The position numbers and the translations under genes are program-made. Below are positions 26,262 to 36,340 of a stretch of 64,000 nucleotides of DNA, in pieces (the first letter of the stretch is position 1; each line of letters begins with the position of its first letter). The stretch lies in assembly GCA_038025085.1 (NCBI GenBank), contig CM076146.1, forward strand, positions 21,523,001 to 21,587,000. Reading direction: 5' to 3'. The notes beneath the pieces were generated by a model. The model saw nothing but the letters and a program-made list of their open reading frames with translations. It made no database searches and was not told the origin of the DNA. The DNA comes from Tetragonia tetragonoides. Lineage: Eukaryota > Streptophyta > Magnoliopsida > Caryophyllales > Aizoaceae.

Positions 26262-26529
26262 TGATGCGTTGGCATCAAGCTCCTCTCTTCACTTAAGTGC
26301 CATACAATCTGTTCTTGGTCCATCAATGATACTATCATGTTCTATGGCACTCTTTAATGGTCCTAGGGGCCTTAATGTCCTTTCAATGACATTAATGATG
26401 CGTTAGCATCAGGTCATCAAGTTACGAGCGTGAGCATTAATGCATTAATCATGGCATTTGGGACTCTCTCACGTTTGAATGGTGATAATTCTGGTCCTAG
26501 AGGTCTTAGTGTCCTTTTGGCCACTTAAT
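26262..26529 (+). repeat. Diverged 134-bp tandem duplication in the LTR
   Basis: TGATGCGTTRGCATCA occurs at 26262-26277 and 26396-26411. GGTCCTAGRGGYCTTARTGT begins at 26359 and 26493. Both pairs are offset by exactly 134 bp, and each half ends in a TTAA-containing stretch. The two 134-bp halves (26262-26395 and 26396-26529) are well matched at both ends and poorly matched in the middle, so the duplication is old. The 16-bp motif is itself an inverted repeat (TGATGC/GCATCA, 4-base loop). Confidence 0.7.
26436..26449. repeat. 14-bp perfect palindrome in the LTR
   Basis: ATTAATGCATTAAT reads the same on both strands. It lies in the presumed U3 region, within the second 134-bp repeat half. No function is claimed. 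Confidence 0.8.
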
Positions 26530-26670
26530 CTAGGTTATGTCCGTACAAGATTAATCCGTACAAATAAGCATTTGTGATTAGTGTTAGTTATAGTGCACCC
26601 TGCATGTAATTAGCATAATTAACAAATGTAATTAGTTGTTATTTGAATTCCCTAAGTAGTTGCTAAGTAA

Positions 26671-26682
26671 GGCGCGCGCGCC
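26671..26682. repeat. Alternating GC palindrome GGCGCGCGCGCC
   Basis: This is a 12-bp perfect palindrome of mostly alternating G and C in otherwise AT-rich sequence, ~250 bp upstream of the TATA box. It holds four consecutive CG dinucleotides and is the densest CpG cluster I noticed in the window. Alternating CG is the classical sequence that can adopt Z-DNA, and in a plant it would be a dense target for CG methylation. Either role is inference. Confidence 0.85.
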
Positions 26683-26700
26683 TAAGAGCACATGGGGCAG

Positions 26701-26760
26701 GTAAGGATGAAGAATGAGGCTCCTTACAGCTCACCCACGTTTGTCCTTATGCAAGGACAA
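26701..26760. repeat. Two adjacent inverted repeats in U3
   Basis: GTAAGGA (26701-26707) pairs with TCCTTAC (26721-26727) across a 13-base loop. Just downstream, TTGTCCTT (26741-26748) pairs perfectly with AAGGACAA (26753-26760) across the loop ATGC. Both lie ~170-230 bp upstream of the TATA box. All four arms share a TCCTT or AAGGA core, so they may be repeated binding sites for one factor, or chance hairpins. Confidence 0.6.
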
Positions 26761-26931
26761 GCAACAGCTGTCAAGTGGTCCAAAACGGAAGGAAATGCGC
26801 TCCAAATTGTACTGCACGTATTTGGCTGATTTCTGGGCAAAATACTGAAGTTTCATTTTGCTTGGGCACTACTCTTGGACAGCTCACCCTTTCTAGAGTA
26901 TTCTTAGGTTATTAGGGCACATTTGTGACCC

Positions 26932-26940
26932 CTATAAATA
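26932..26940 (+). promoter_or_regulatory. Probable LTR promoter TATA box
   Basis: CTATAAATA follows GTGACCC, a good match to a plant RNA polymerase II TATA box, and lies about two thirds of the way through the insert, as expected for the end of U3. Transcription would start roughly 25-35 bp downstream, near 26965, reading on the + strand. Whether it is active is unknown. Confidence 0.6.
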
Positions 26941-26976
26941 TGTAAGAACAGCTGATGTAAAAGGCACTTGATGATG

Positions 26977-26984
26977 AATGAAAA
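26977..26984 (+). other. Possible polyadenylation signal at end of R
   Basis: AATGAAAA, in an A-rich stretch after GATGATG, lies ~45 bp past the TATA box, the right place for a near-upstream polyadenylation element in a short R region. Plant signals are loose, so this rests mainly on position. Confidence 0.35.
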
Positions 26985-27120
26985 TATGAAATGGCTGCTG
27001 CCTTTTGCTTACAAACCTTGTTGTTCTTTATAATGTCCTTAGGGATATTTGGTGAAACAAGTAGTATCCTTTAGCCTTGACTTGGTGGTTAAATCCTTTA
27101 TAGTCCTGGTGGTGGTGCTA

Positions 27121-27238
27121 TCTATCCTCCCTCTTCTTATTTTTCGTTTCATTTACTTCGTTTTCAATCTCTATAATCAAAAAACAAACAAAATATTATC
27201 AAAACATCCATTGTTCGAAAACGAGCTAAAAGCTTCAG
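27121..27238 (+). other. Presumed 3' end of the LTR and junction with satellite
   Basis: A T/C-rich stretch (TCCTCCCTCTTCTTATTTTTC) is followed by an A-rich stretch ending CAAAACATCCA at 27210. That terminal CA is one plausible LTR end, giving a ~949 bp LTR. The next 28 bases (27211-27238) end in AAAAGCTTCAG, which resembles the satellite's AAGCTTCA. That CA (27236-27237) is the other possible end, or a scrap of damaged satellite. No tRNA primer-binding site starting TGG follows either end. The exact end is unresolved. Confidence 0.4.
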
Positions 27239-28544
27239 TTTACGCGTTTTAAAAGCTCATACGAGTAGGGTGAAAGAGATTTGAGTTCTTTTGCGTTGTA
27301 TAGTAAGAGAAAGCATCCAAATACTTTGTTTGCATTCATTTGAGTGTGAAACTACACCTGGGATGTTTACAAGTACAAACAAGCTTCAACTCATGCTTTT
27401 GATTGTATTTACGAGTTATAAAAGCTCATACGAGTAGGGTGAAAGAGATTCGAGTTCTTTTGTGTTGTATATTAAGAGAAAGCATCCAAATACTTTGTTT
27501 GCATTCATTTGAGTGTGAAACTACACCGAGGATGTTTACAAGTACAAACAAGCTTCAACTCAAGCTTTTGAATGTATTTACGCGTTTTAAAAGCTCATAA
27601 GAGTAGGGTGAAAGAGATTTGAGTTCTTTTGTGTTGTATATTAAGAGAAAACACTCAAATACTTTGTTTGCATTCATTTGAGTGTGAAACTACACCTAGG
27701 ATGTTTACAAGTATAAACAAGCTTCAACTCAAACTGTTGAATGAATTTACGCGATTTAACAGCTCTTACGACTAGGGTGATAGAAATTGAGTTCTTTTGT
27801 GTTGTATATTAAGAGAAAGCATCCAAATACTTTGTTTTCATTCATTTGAGTGTGAAACTACACCTAGGATGTTTACAGTTACAAACAAGCTTCAACTCAT
27901 GCTTTTGAATTCATTTACGCGTTTTAAAGCTCATACGAGTAGGGTGAAAGAGATTTGAGTTGTTTTGTGTTGTATAGTAAGAGAAAGCATCCAAATACTT
28001 TGTTTGCATTAATTTGAGTGTGAAACTACACCTACGATGTTTACAAGAACAAACAAGCTTCAACTCAAGCTGTTGAATGAATTTACGCGATTTAACAGCT
28101 CTTACGACTAGGGTGATAGAAATTGAGTTCTTTTGTGTTGTATATTAAGAGAAAGCATTCAAATACTTTGTTTGCATTCATTTGAGTGTGAAACTACACC
28201 TAGGATGTTTACAAGTATAAACAAGCTTCAACTCAAGCTTTTGAATGAATTTACGCGATTTAAGAGCTCTTACGACTAGGGTGATAGAAATTGAGTTCTT
28301 TTGTGTTGTATATTAAGAGAAAGCATCCAAATTCTTTGTTTTCATTCATTTGAGTGTGAAACTACACCTAGGATGTTTACAGTTACAAACAACCTTCAAC
28401 TCACGCTTTTGAATTCATTTACGCGTTTCAAAAGCTCATACGAGTAGGGTGAAAGAGATTTGAGTTCTTTTGTGTTGTATAGTAAGAGAAAGCATCCAAA
28501 TACTTTGTTTCCATTCATTTGAGTGAGAAACTACACCTAGGATG

Positions 28545-28628
28545 TTTACAAGTACAAACAAGCTTCAACTCAAGCTTTTGATTGTATTTACAAGTACAAA
28601 CAAGCTTCAACTCAAGCTTTTGAATGTA
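28545..28628 (+). repeat. 42-bp partial tandem duplication inside a unit (copy 1)
   Basis: The segment from TTTACAAGTACAAAC to GATTGTA (28545-28586) is repeated at once as 28587-28628, ending GAATGTA. The two differ at one base (GATTG versus GAATG). Both ends sit at TTTAC, which occurs twice in a normal unit (TTTACAAG and TTTACGCG). Slippage or exchange between these two TTTAC sites of neighbouring variants explains it. Confidence 0.9.
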
Positions 28629-29596
28629 TTTACGCGTTTTAAAAGCTCATACGAGTAGGGTGAAAGAGATTTGAGTTCTTTTGTGTTGTATATTAAGAGA
28701 AAGCATTCAAATACTTTGTTTGCATTCATTTGAGTGTGAAACTACACCTTGGATGTTTACAAGTATAAACAAGCTTCAACTCAAGCTCTTGAATGAATTT
28801 ACGCGATTTAACAGCTCTTACGACTAGGGTGATAGAAATTGAGTTCTTTTGTGTTGTATATTAAGAGAAAGCATCCAAATTCTTTGTTTTCATTCATTTG
28901 AGTGTCAAACTACACCTAGGATGTTTACAGTTACAAACAAGCTTCAACTCATGCTTTTGAATTCATTTACGCGTTTTAAAGCTCATACGAGTAGGGTGAA
29001 AGAGATTTGAGTTCTTTTGTGTTGTATAGTAAGAGAAAGCATCCAAATACTTTGTTTGCATTAATTTGAGTGTGAAACTACACCTACGATGTTTACAAGA
29101 ACAAACAAGCTTCAACTCAAGCTGTTGAATGAATTTACGCGATTTAACAGCTCTTACGACTAGGGTGATAGAAATTGAGTTCTTTTGTGTTGTATATTAA
29201 GAGAAAGCATTCAAATACTTTGTTTGCATTCATTTGAGTGTGAAACTACACCTAGGATGTTTACAAGTATAAACAAGCTTCAACTCAAGCTTTTGAATGA
29301 ATTTACGCGATTTAAGAGCTCTTACGACTAGGGTGATAGAAATTGAGTTCTTTTGTGTTGTATATTAAGAGAAAGCATCCAAATTCTTTGTTTTCATTCA
29401 TTTGAGTGTGAAACTACACCTAGGATGTTTACAGTTACAAACAACCTTCAACTCACGCTTTTGAATTCATTTACGCGTTTCAAAAGCTCATACGAGTAGG
29501 GTGAAAGAGATTTGAGTTCTTTTGTGTTGTATAGTAAGAGAAAGCATCCAAATACTTTGTTTCCATTCATTTGAGTGAGAAACTACACCTAGGATG

Positions 29597-29680
29597 TTTA
29601 CAAGTACAAACAAGCTTCAACTCAAGCTTTTGATTGTATTTACAAGTACAAACAAGCTTCAACTCAAGCTTTTGAATGTA
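29597..29680 (+). repeat. 42-bp partial tandem duplication (copy 2)
   Basis: This is the same rearrangement as at 28545-28628, exactly 1,052 bp later. It was therefore carried along when the six-unit block duplicated, and predates that duplication. Confidence 0.9.
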
Positions 29681-32443
29681 TTTACGCGTTTTAAAAGCTC
29701 ATACGAGTAGGGTGAAAGAGATTTGAGTTCTTTTGTGTTGTATATTAAGAGAAAGCATTCAAATACTTTGTTTGCATTCATTTGAGTGTGAAACTACACC
29801 TTGGATGTTTACAAGTATAAACAAGCTTCAACTCAAGCTCTTGAATGAATTTACGCGATTTAACAGCTCTTACGACTAGGGTGATAGAAATTGAGTTCTT
29901 TTGTGTTGTATATTAAGAGAAAGCATCCAAATTCTTTGTTTTCATTCATTTGAGTGTCAAACTACACCTAGGATGTTCACAGTTACAAACAAGCTTCAAC
30001 TCATGCTTTTGAATTCATTTACGCGTTTTAAAGCTCATACGAGTAGGGTGAAAGAGATTTGAGTTCTTTTGTGTTGTATAGTAAGAGAAAGCATCCAAAT
30101 ACTTTGTTTCCTTTCATTTGAGTGTGAAACTACACCTAGGATGTTTACAAGTATAAACAAGCTTCAACTCAAGCTGTTGAATGAATTTACGCGATTTAAC
30201 AGCTCTTACGACTAGGGTGATAGAAATTGAGTTCTTTTGTGTTGTATATTAAGAGAAAGCATTCAAATACTTTGTTTGCATTCATTTGAGTGTGAAACTA
30301 CACCTAGGATGTTTACAAGTATAAACAAGCATCAACTCAAGCTGTTGAATGAATTAACGCAATTTAACAGCTCTTACAACTAGGGTGATAGAAATTGAGT
30401 TCTTTTGTGTTGTATATTAAGAGAAAGCATCCAAATACTTTGTTTCCATTCATTTAAGTGTGAAACTACACCTAGGATGCTTACAAGTACAAACAAGCTT
30501 CAACTCAAGCTTTTGAATGTATTTACGCGTTTTAAAAGCTCATACGAGTAGGGTGAAAGAGATTTGAGTTCTTTTGTGTTGTATAGTAAGAGAAAGCATC
30601 CAAATACTTTGTTTGCATTCATTTGAGTGTGAAACTACAACTAGGATATTTACAAGTACAAACAAGTTTCAACTCAAGCTGTTGAATGAATTTACGCGAT
30701 TTAACAGCTCTTACGACTAGGGTGATAGAAATAGAGTTCTTTTGTGTTTTATATTAAGAGAAAGCATCCAAATACTTTGTTTTCATTCATTTGAGTGTGA
30801 AACTACACCTAGGATGTTTACAGTTACAAACAAGCTTCAACTCATGCTTTTGAATTCATTTACGCGTTTTAAAAGCTCATACGAGTAGGGTGAAAGAGAT
30901 TTGAGTTCTTTTGTGTTGTATGGTAAGAGAAAGCATCCAAATACTTTGTTTGCATTCATTTGAGTGTGAAACTACACCTAGGATGTTTACAAGTACAAAC
31001 AAGCTTCAACTCAAGCTTTTGATTGTATTTACGCGTTTTAAAAGCTTATACGAGTAGGGTGAAAGAGATTTGAGTTCTTTTGTGTTGTATATTAAGAGAA
31101 AGCATCCAAATACTTTGTTTGAATTCATTTGAGTGTGAAACTACACCGAGGATGTTTACAAGTACAAACAAGCTTCAACTCAAGCGTTTGAATGTATTTA
31201 CGCGTTTTAAAAGCTCATACGAGTATGGTGAAAGAGATTTGAGTTCTTTGGTGTTGTATATTAAGAGAAAGCATTCAAATACTTTGTTTGCATTCATTTG
31301 AGTGTGAAACTACACCTAGGATGTTTACAAGTATAAACAAGCTTCAACTCAAGCTGTTGAATGAATTTACGCGATTTAACAGCTCTTACGACTGGGGTGA
31401 TAGAGATTGAGTTCTTTTGTGTTGTATATTAAGAGAAAGCATCCAAATACTTTGTTTTCATTCATTTGAGTGTGAAACTACACCTAGGATGTTTACAGTT
31501 ACAAACAAGCTTCAACTCATGCTTTTGAATTCATTTTCGCGTTTTAAAAGCTCATACAAGTAGGGTAAAAGAGTTTTGAGGTCTTTTGTGTTGTATAGTA
31601 AGAGAAAGCATCCAAATACTTTGTTTGCATTCATTTGAGTGTGAAACTACACCTAGGATGTTTACAAGTACAAACAAGCTTCAACTCAAGCTTTTGATTG
31701 TATTTACGCGTTTTAAAAGCTCATACGAGTAGGGTGAAAGAGATTTGAGTTCTTTTGTGTTGTATATTAAGAGAAAGCATCCAAATACTTTGTTTGCATT
31801 CATTTGAGTGTGAAACTACACCTAGAATGTTTACAAGTACAAACAAGCTTCAACTCAAGCTTTTGATTGTATTTACGCGTTTTAAAAGCTCATACGAGTA
31901 GGGTGAAAGAGATTTGAGTTCTTTTGTTTTGTATATTAAGAGAAAGCATCCAAATACTTTGTTTGAATTCATTTGAGTGTGAAACTACACCGAGGATGTT
32001 TACAAGTACAAACAAGCTTCAACTCAAGCTGTTGAATGAATTTACGCGATTTAACAGCTCTTACGACTAGGGTGATAGAAATTGACTTCTTTTGTGTTGT
32101 ATATTAAGAGAAAGCATCCAAATATTTTGTTTTCATTCATTTGACTGTGAAACTACACCTAGGATGTTTACAGTGACAAACAAGCTTCAACTCATGCTTT
32201 TGAATTCATTTACGCGTTTCAAAAGCTCATACGAGTAGGGTGAAAGAGATTTGAGTTCTTTTGTGTTGTATATTAAGACAAAGCATCCAAATACTTTGTT
32301 TCCATTCATTTAAGTTTGAAACTACACCTAGGATGTTTACAAGTACAAACAAGCTTCAACTCAAGCTTTTGAATGTATTTACGCGTTTTAAAAGCTCATA
32401 CGAGTAGGGTGAAAGAGATTTGAGTTCTTTTGTGTTGTATAGT

Positions 32444-32612
32444 AAGAGAAAGCATTGAAATACTTTGTTTGCATTCATTTGAGTGTGAAACTATACCTAT
32501 TATGTTTACAGTTACAAACAAGCTTCAACTCAAGCTTTTGAATGCATTTACGCGTTTTAAAAGCTCATACGAGTAGGGTGAAAGAGATTTGAGTTCTTTT
32601 GTGTTGTATATT
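32444..32612 (+). repeat. Reference unit, variant F (169 bp)
   Basis: Diagnostic features are GCATTGAAATAC, CTATACCTATTATG, GTTTACAGTTACAAAC and TTTTGAATGCATTTACGCG. Other copies lie near 34.7, 36.5, 38.2, 38.6, 40.4, 41.8, 42.6, 45.6, 48.3, 48.9, 50.0, 50.5, 52.1, 52.9, 56.1 and 58.1 kb, and the motif also appears near 59.2 kb. None was seen left of the LTR. Confidence 0.92.
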
Positions 32613-35449
32613 AAGAGAAAGCATCCAAATACTTTGTTTCCATTCATTTAAGTGTGAAACTACACCTAGGATGCTTACAAGTACAAACAAGCTTCAACTC
32701 AAGCTTTTGAATGTATTTACGCGTTTTAAAAGCTCATACGAGTAGGGTGAAAGAGATTTGAGTTCTTTTGTGTTGTATAGTAAGAGAAAGCATCCAAATA
32801 CTTTGTTTGCATTCAGTTGAGTGTGAAACTACACCTACGATGTTTACAAGTACAAACAAGCTTCAACTCAAGCTTTTGATTGTATTTACGCGTTTCAAAA
32901 GCTCATACGAGTAGGGTGAAAGAGATTTGAGTTCTTTTGTGTTGTATATTAAGAGAAAGCATCCAAATACTTTGTTTGAATTCATTTGAGTGTGAAACTT
33001 CACCGAGGATGATTACAAGTACAAATAAGCTTCAACTCAAGCTTTTGAATGTATTTACGCGTTTTAAAAGCTCATACGAGTAGGGTGAAAGAGATTTGAG
33101 TTCTTTTGTGTTGTATATTAAGAGAAAGCATTCAAATACTTTGTTTGCATTCATTTGAGTGTGAAACTACACCTAGGATGTTTACAAGTATAAACAAGCT
33201 TCTACTCAAGCTGTTGAATGAATTTACGCGATTTAACAGCTCTTACGACTAGGGTGATAGAAATTGAGTTCTTTTGTGTTGTATATTAAAAGAAAGCATC
33301 CAAATTCTTTGTTTTCATTCATTTGAGTGTGAAACTACACCTAGGATGTTTACAGTCACAAACAAGCTTCAACTCATGCTTTTGAATTCATTTACGCGTT
33401 TTAAAGCTCATACGAGTAGGGTGAAAGAGATTTGAGTTCTTTTGTGTTGTATAGTATGAGAAAGCATCCAAATACTTTGTTTGCTTTCATTTGAGTGTGA
33501 AACTACACCTAGGATGTTTACAAGTATAAACAAGCTTCAACTCAAGCTGTTGAATGAATTTACGCGATTTAACAGCTCTTACGACTAGGGTGATAGAAAT
33601 TGAGTTCTTTTGTGTTGTATATTAAGAGAAAGCATTCAAATACTTTGTTTGCATTCATTTGAGTGTCAAACTACACCTAGGATGTTTACAAGTATAAACA
33701 AGCTTCAACACAAACTGTTGAATGAATTTACGCGATTTAACAGCTCTTACGACTAGGGTGATAGAAATTGAGTTCTTTTCTGTTGTATATTAAGAGAAAG
33801 CATGCAAATTCTTTGTTTTCATTCATTTGAGTGTGAAACTACACCTAGGATGTTTACAGTTACAAACAAGCTTCAACTCATGCTTTTGAATTCATTTACG
33901 CGTTTTAAAAGCCCATACGAGTAGGGTGAAAGAGATTTGAGTTCTTTTGTGTTGTATAGTAAGAGAAAGCATCCAAATACTTTGTTTGCATTCATTTGAG
34001 TGTGAAACTACATCTAGGATGTTTACAAGTACAAACAAGCTTCAACTCAAGCTGTTGAATGAATTTACGCGATTTAACAGCTCTTACGACTAGGGTGATA
34101 GAAATTGAGTTCTTTTGTGTTGTATATTAAGAGAAAGCATCCAAATACTTTGTTTGCATTCATTTAAGTGTCAAACTACACCTAGGATGTTTACAAGTAT
34201 AAACAAGTTTCAACTCAAGCTGTTGAATGAATTTACGCGATTTAACAGCTCTTACGACTAGGGTGATAGAAATTGAGTTCTTTTCTGTTGTATATTAAGA
34301 GAAAGCATGCAAATTCTTTGTTTTCATTCATTTGAGTGTGAAACTACACCTAGGATGTTTACAGTTACAAACAAGCTTCAACTCATGCTTTTGAATTCAT
34401 TTATGCGTTTTAAAAGCTCATACGAGTAGGGTGAAAGAGATTTGAATTCTTTTGTGTTGTATATTAAGAGAAAGCATCCAAATACTTTGTTTCCATTCAT
34501 TTAAGTTTGAAACTACACCTAGGATGTTTACAAGTACAAAGAAGCTTCAACTCAAGCTTTTGAATGTATTTACGCGTTTTAAAAGCTCATACGAGTAGGG
34601 TGAAAGAGATTTGAGTTCTTTTGTGTTGTATAGTAAGAGAAAGCATTGAAATACTTTGTTTGCATTCATTTGAGTGTGAAACTATACCTATTATGTTTAC
34701 AGTTACAAACAAGCTTCAACTCAAGCTTTTGAATGCATTTACGCGTTTTAAAAGCTCATACGAGTAGGGTGAAAGAGATTTGAGTTCTTTTGTGTTGTAT
34801 ATTAAGAGAAAGCATCCAAATACTCTGTTTCCATTCATTTAAGTGTGAAACTACACCTAGGATGCTTACAAGTAAAAACAAGCTTCAACTCAAGCTTTTG
34901 AATGTATTTACGCGTTTTAAAAGCTCATACGAGTAGGGTGAAAGAGATTTGAGTTCTTTTGTGTTGTATATTAAGAGAAAGCATCCAAATACTTTGTTTG
35001 AATTCATTTGAGTGTGAAACTACACCGAGGATGTTTACAAGTACAAACAAGCTTCAACTCAAGCTTTTGAATGCATTTACGCGTTTTAAAAGCTCATACG
35101 AGTAGGGTGAAAGAGATTTGAGTTCTTTTGTGTTGTATATTAAGCGAAAGCATTCAAATACTTTGTTTGCATTCATTTGAGTGTGAAACTACACCTAGGA
35201 TGTTTACAAGTATAAACAAGCTTCAACTCAAGCTGTTGAATGAATTTACGCGATTTAACAGCTCTTACGACTAGGGTGATAGAAATTGAGTTCTTTTGTG
35301 TTGTATATTAAGAGAAAGCATCCAAATACTTTGTTTTCATTCATTTGAGTGTGAAACTACACCTAGGATGTTTACAGTTACAAACAAGCTTCAACTCATG
35401 CTTTTGAATTCATTTACGCGTTTCAAAAGCTCATACGAGTAGGGTGAAA

Positions 35450-36340
35450 GAGATTTGAGTTCTTTTGTGTTGTATATTAAGAGAAAGCATCCAAATACTT
35501 TGTTTGAATTCATTTGAGTGTGAAACTACACCGAGGATGTTTACAAGTACAAACAAGCTTCAGCTCAAGCGTTTGAATGTATTGACGCGTTTCTAAAGCT
35601 CATACGAGTAGGGTGAAAGAGATTTGAGTTCTTTTGTGTTGTATATTAAGCGAAAGCATTCAAATACTTTGTTTGCATTCATTTGAGTGTGAAACTACAC
35701 CTAGGATGTTTACAAGTATAAACAAGCTTCAACTCAAGCTGTTGAATGAATTTACGCGATTTAACAGCTCTTACGACTAGGGTGATAGAAATTGAGTTCT
35801 TTTGTGTTGTATATTAAGAGAAAGCAACCAAATACTTTGTTTTCATTCATTTGAGTGTGAAACTACACCTAGGATGTTTACAGTTACAAACAAGCTTCAA
35901 CTCATGCTTTTGAATTCATTTACGCGTTTCAAAAGCTCATACGAGTAGGGTGAAAGAGATTTGAGTTCTTTTGTGTTGTATATTAAGAGAAAGCATCCAA
36001 ATACTTTGTTTGAATTCATTTGAGTGTGAAACTACACCGAGGATGTTTACAAGTACAAACAAGCTTCAACTCAAGCGTTTGAATGTATTGACGCGTTTCT
36101 AAAGCTCATACGAGTAGGGTGAAAGAGATTTGAGTTCTTTTGTGTTGTATATTAAGCGAAAGCATTCAAATACTTTGTTTGCATTCATTTGAGTGTGAAA
36201 CTACACCTAGGATGTTTACAAGTATAAACAAGCTTCAACTCAAGCTGTTGAATGAATTTACGCGATTTAACAACTCTTACGACTAGGGTGATAGAAATTG
36301 AGTTCTTTTCTGTTGTATATTAAGAGAAAGCATCCAAATA
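35450..36340 (+). repeat. Three-unit G-A-C block, 506 bp, doubled
   Basis: A trimer of variants G, A and C recurs with a 506-bp offset: CAAGCGTTTGAATG is at ~35.57 and ~36.08 kb. The same doubled trimer is present at 39.33-40.22 kb as part of the 3,878-bp repeat. It appears again at 54.36-55.37 kb, where the offset is 505 bp because one T is lost (GAATCATTTACG near 54.81 kb). Confidence 0.85.
35479..35647 (+). repeat. Reference unit, variant G (169 bp)
   Basis: Diagnostic features are GTTTGAATTCATTTGAG, CAAGCGTTTGAATG and TATTGACGCGTTTCTAAAG. The following unit begins AAGCGAAAGC where others have AAGAGAAAGC. Copies lie near 36.1, 36.9, 39.4, 40.0, 40.8, 43.0, 44.3, 47.4, 49.1, 54.5 and 55.0 kb. 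They occur only in the right array, always followed by an A unit where I checked. Confidence 0.9.

Larger units (their letters stand above)
26262..27238 (+). mobile_element. Solo or truncated LTR of a plant LTR retrotransposon
   Basis: This is the only sequence in the window unlike the satellite. The satellite stops after GGTGATAGAAAT, and a block starting TGATGCG runs for ~977 bp until TTTACGCG resumes. It looks like an LTR. It starts with TG. It has a TATA box (26932-26940) with an A-rich AATGAAAATATG motif ~45 bp further on. A T/C-rich then A-rich tail follows. It encodes no gag, protease, reverse transcriptase or integrase. The forward orientation is set by the TATA box. From memory, a TGATG start is usual in centromeric CRM chromoviruses, which would suit this site, but that assignment is tentative. 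No second LTR and no clear primer-binding site (TGGTATCAGAG type) are visible. The 5 bases before it (GAAAT) are not repeated after it, and the flanking units are out of register. It is therefore a solo LTR altered later, or a truncated fragment. Confidence 0.7.
27850..30095 (+). repeat. 1,052-bp higher-order repeat, two copies
   Basis: The 1-bp-short marker GCGTTTTAAAGCTC occurs at 27.92, 28.97 and 30.02 kb, each exactly 1,052 bp apart, bounding two complete units. Each unit has six satellite units plus a 42-bp partial duplication. Shared markers are CATTAATTTGAG, CTACACCTACGATG, TTTACAAGAACAAAC and GAGTGAGAAACTACACC. Differences between copies are very few (GAGTTGTTTTG versus GAGTTCTTTTG near 27.96/29.01 kb, TGTTTACAG versus TGTTCACAG near 28.92/29.98 kb), indicating a recent duplication. 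Confidence 0.92.

Noticed and set aside
26215..26406. 63-codon forward frame running from satellite into the LTR
   Set aside because: It crosses the satellite/LTR junction, so it cannot be an ancestral gene. The LTR part resembles no integrase or other domain I can recognise.
26262..27238. Complete LTR retrotransposon
   Set aside because: At ~977 bp it has no internal coding region, no second LTR and no recognisable primer-binding site or polypurine tract.
27049..27252. 67-codon hydrophobic frame, like a small membrane protein
   Set aside because: It starts at TTG, not ATG, lies in the T-rich 3' part of the LTR (which explains the hydrophobic residues) and ends in the satellite.
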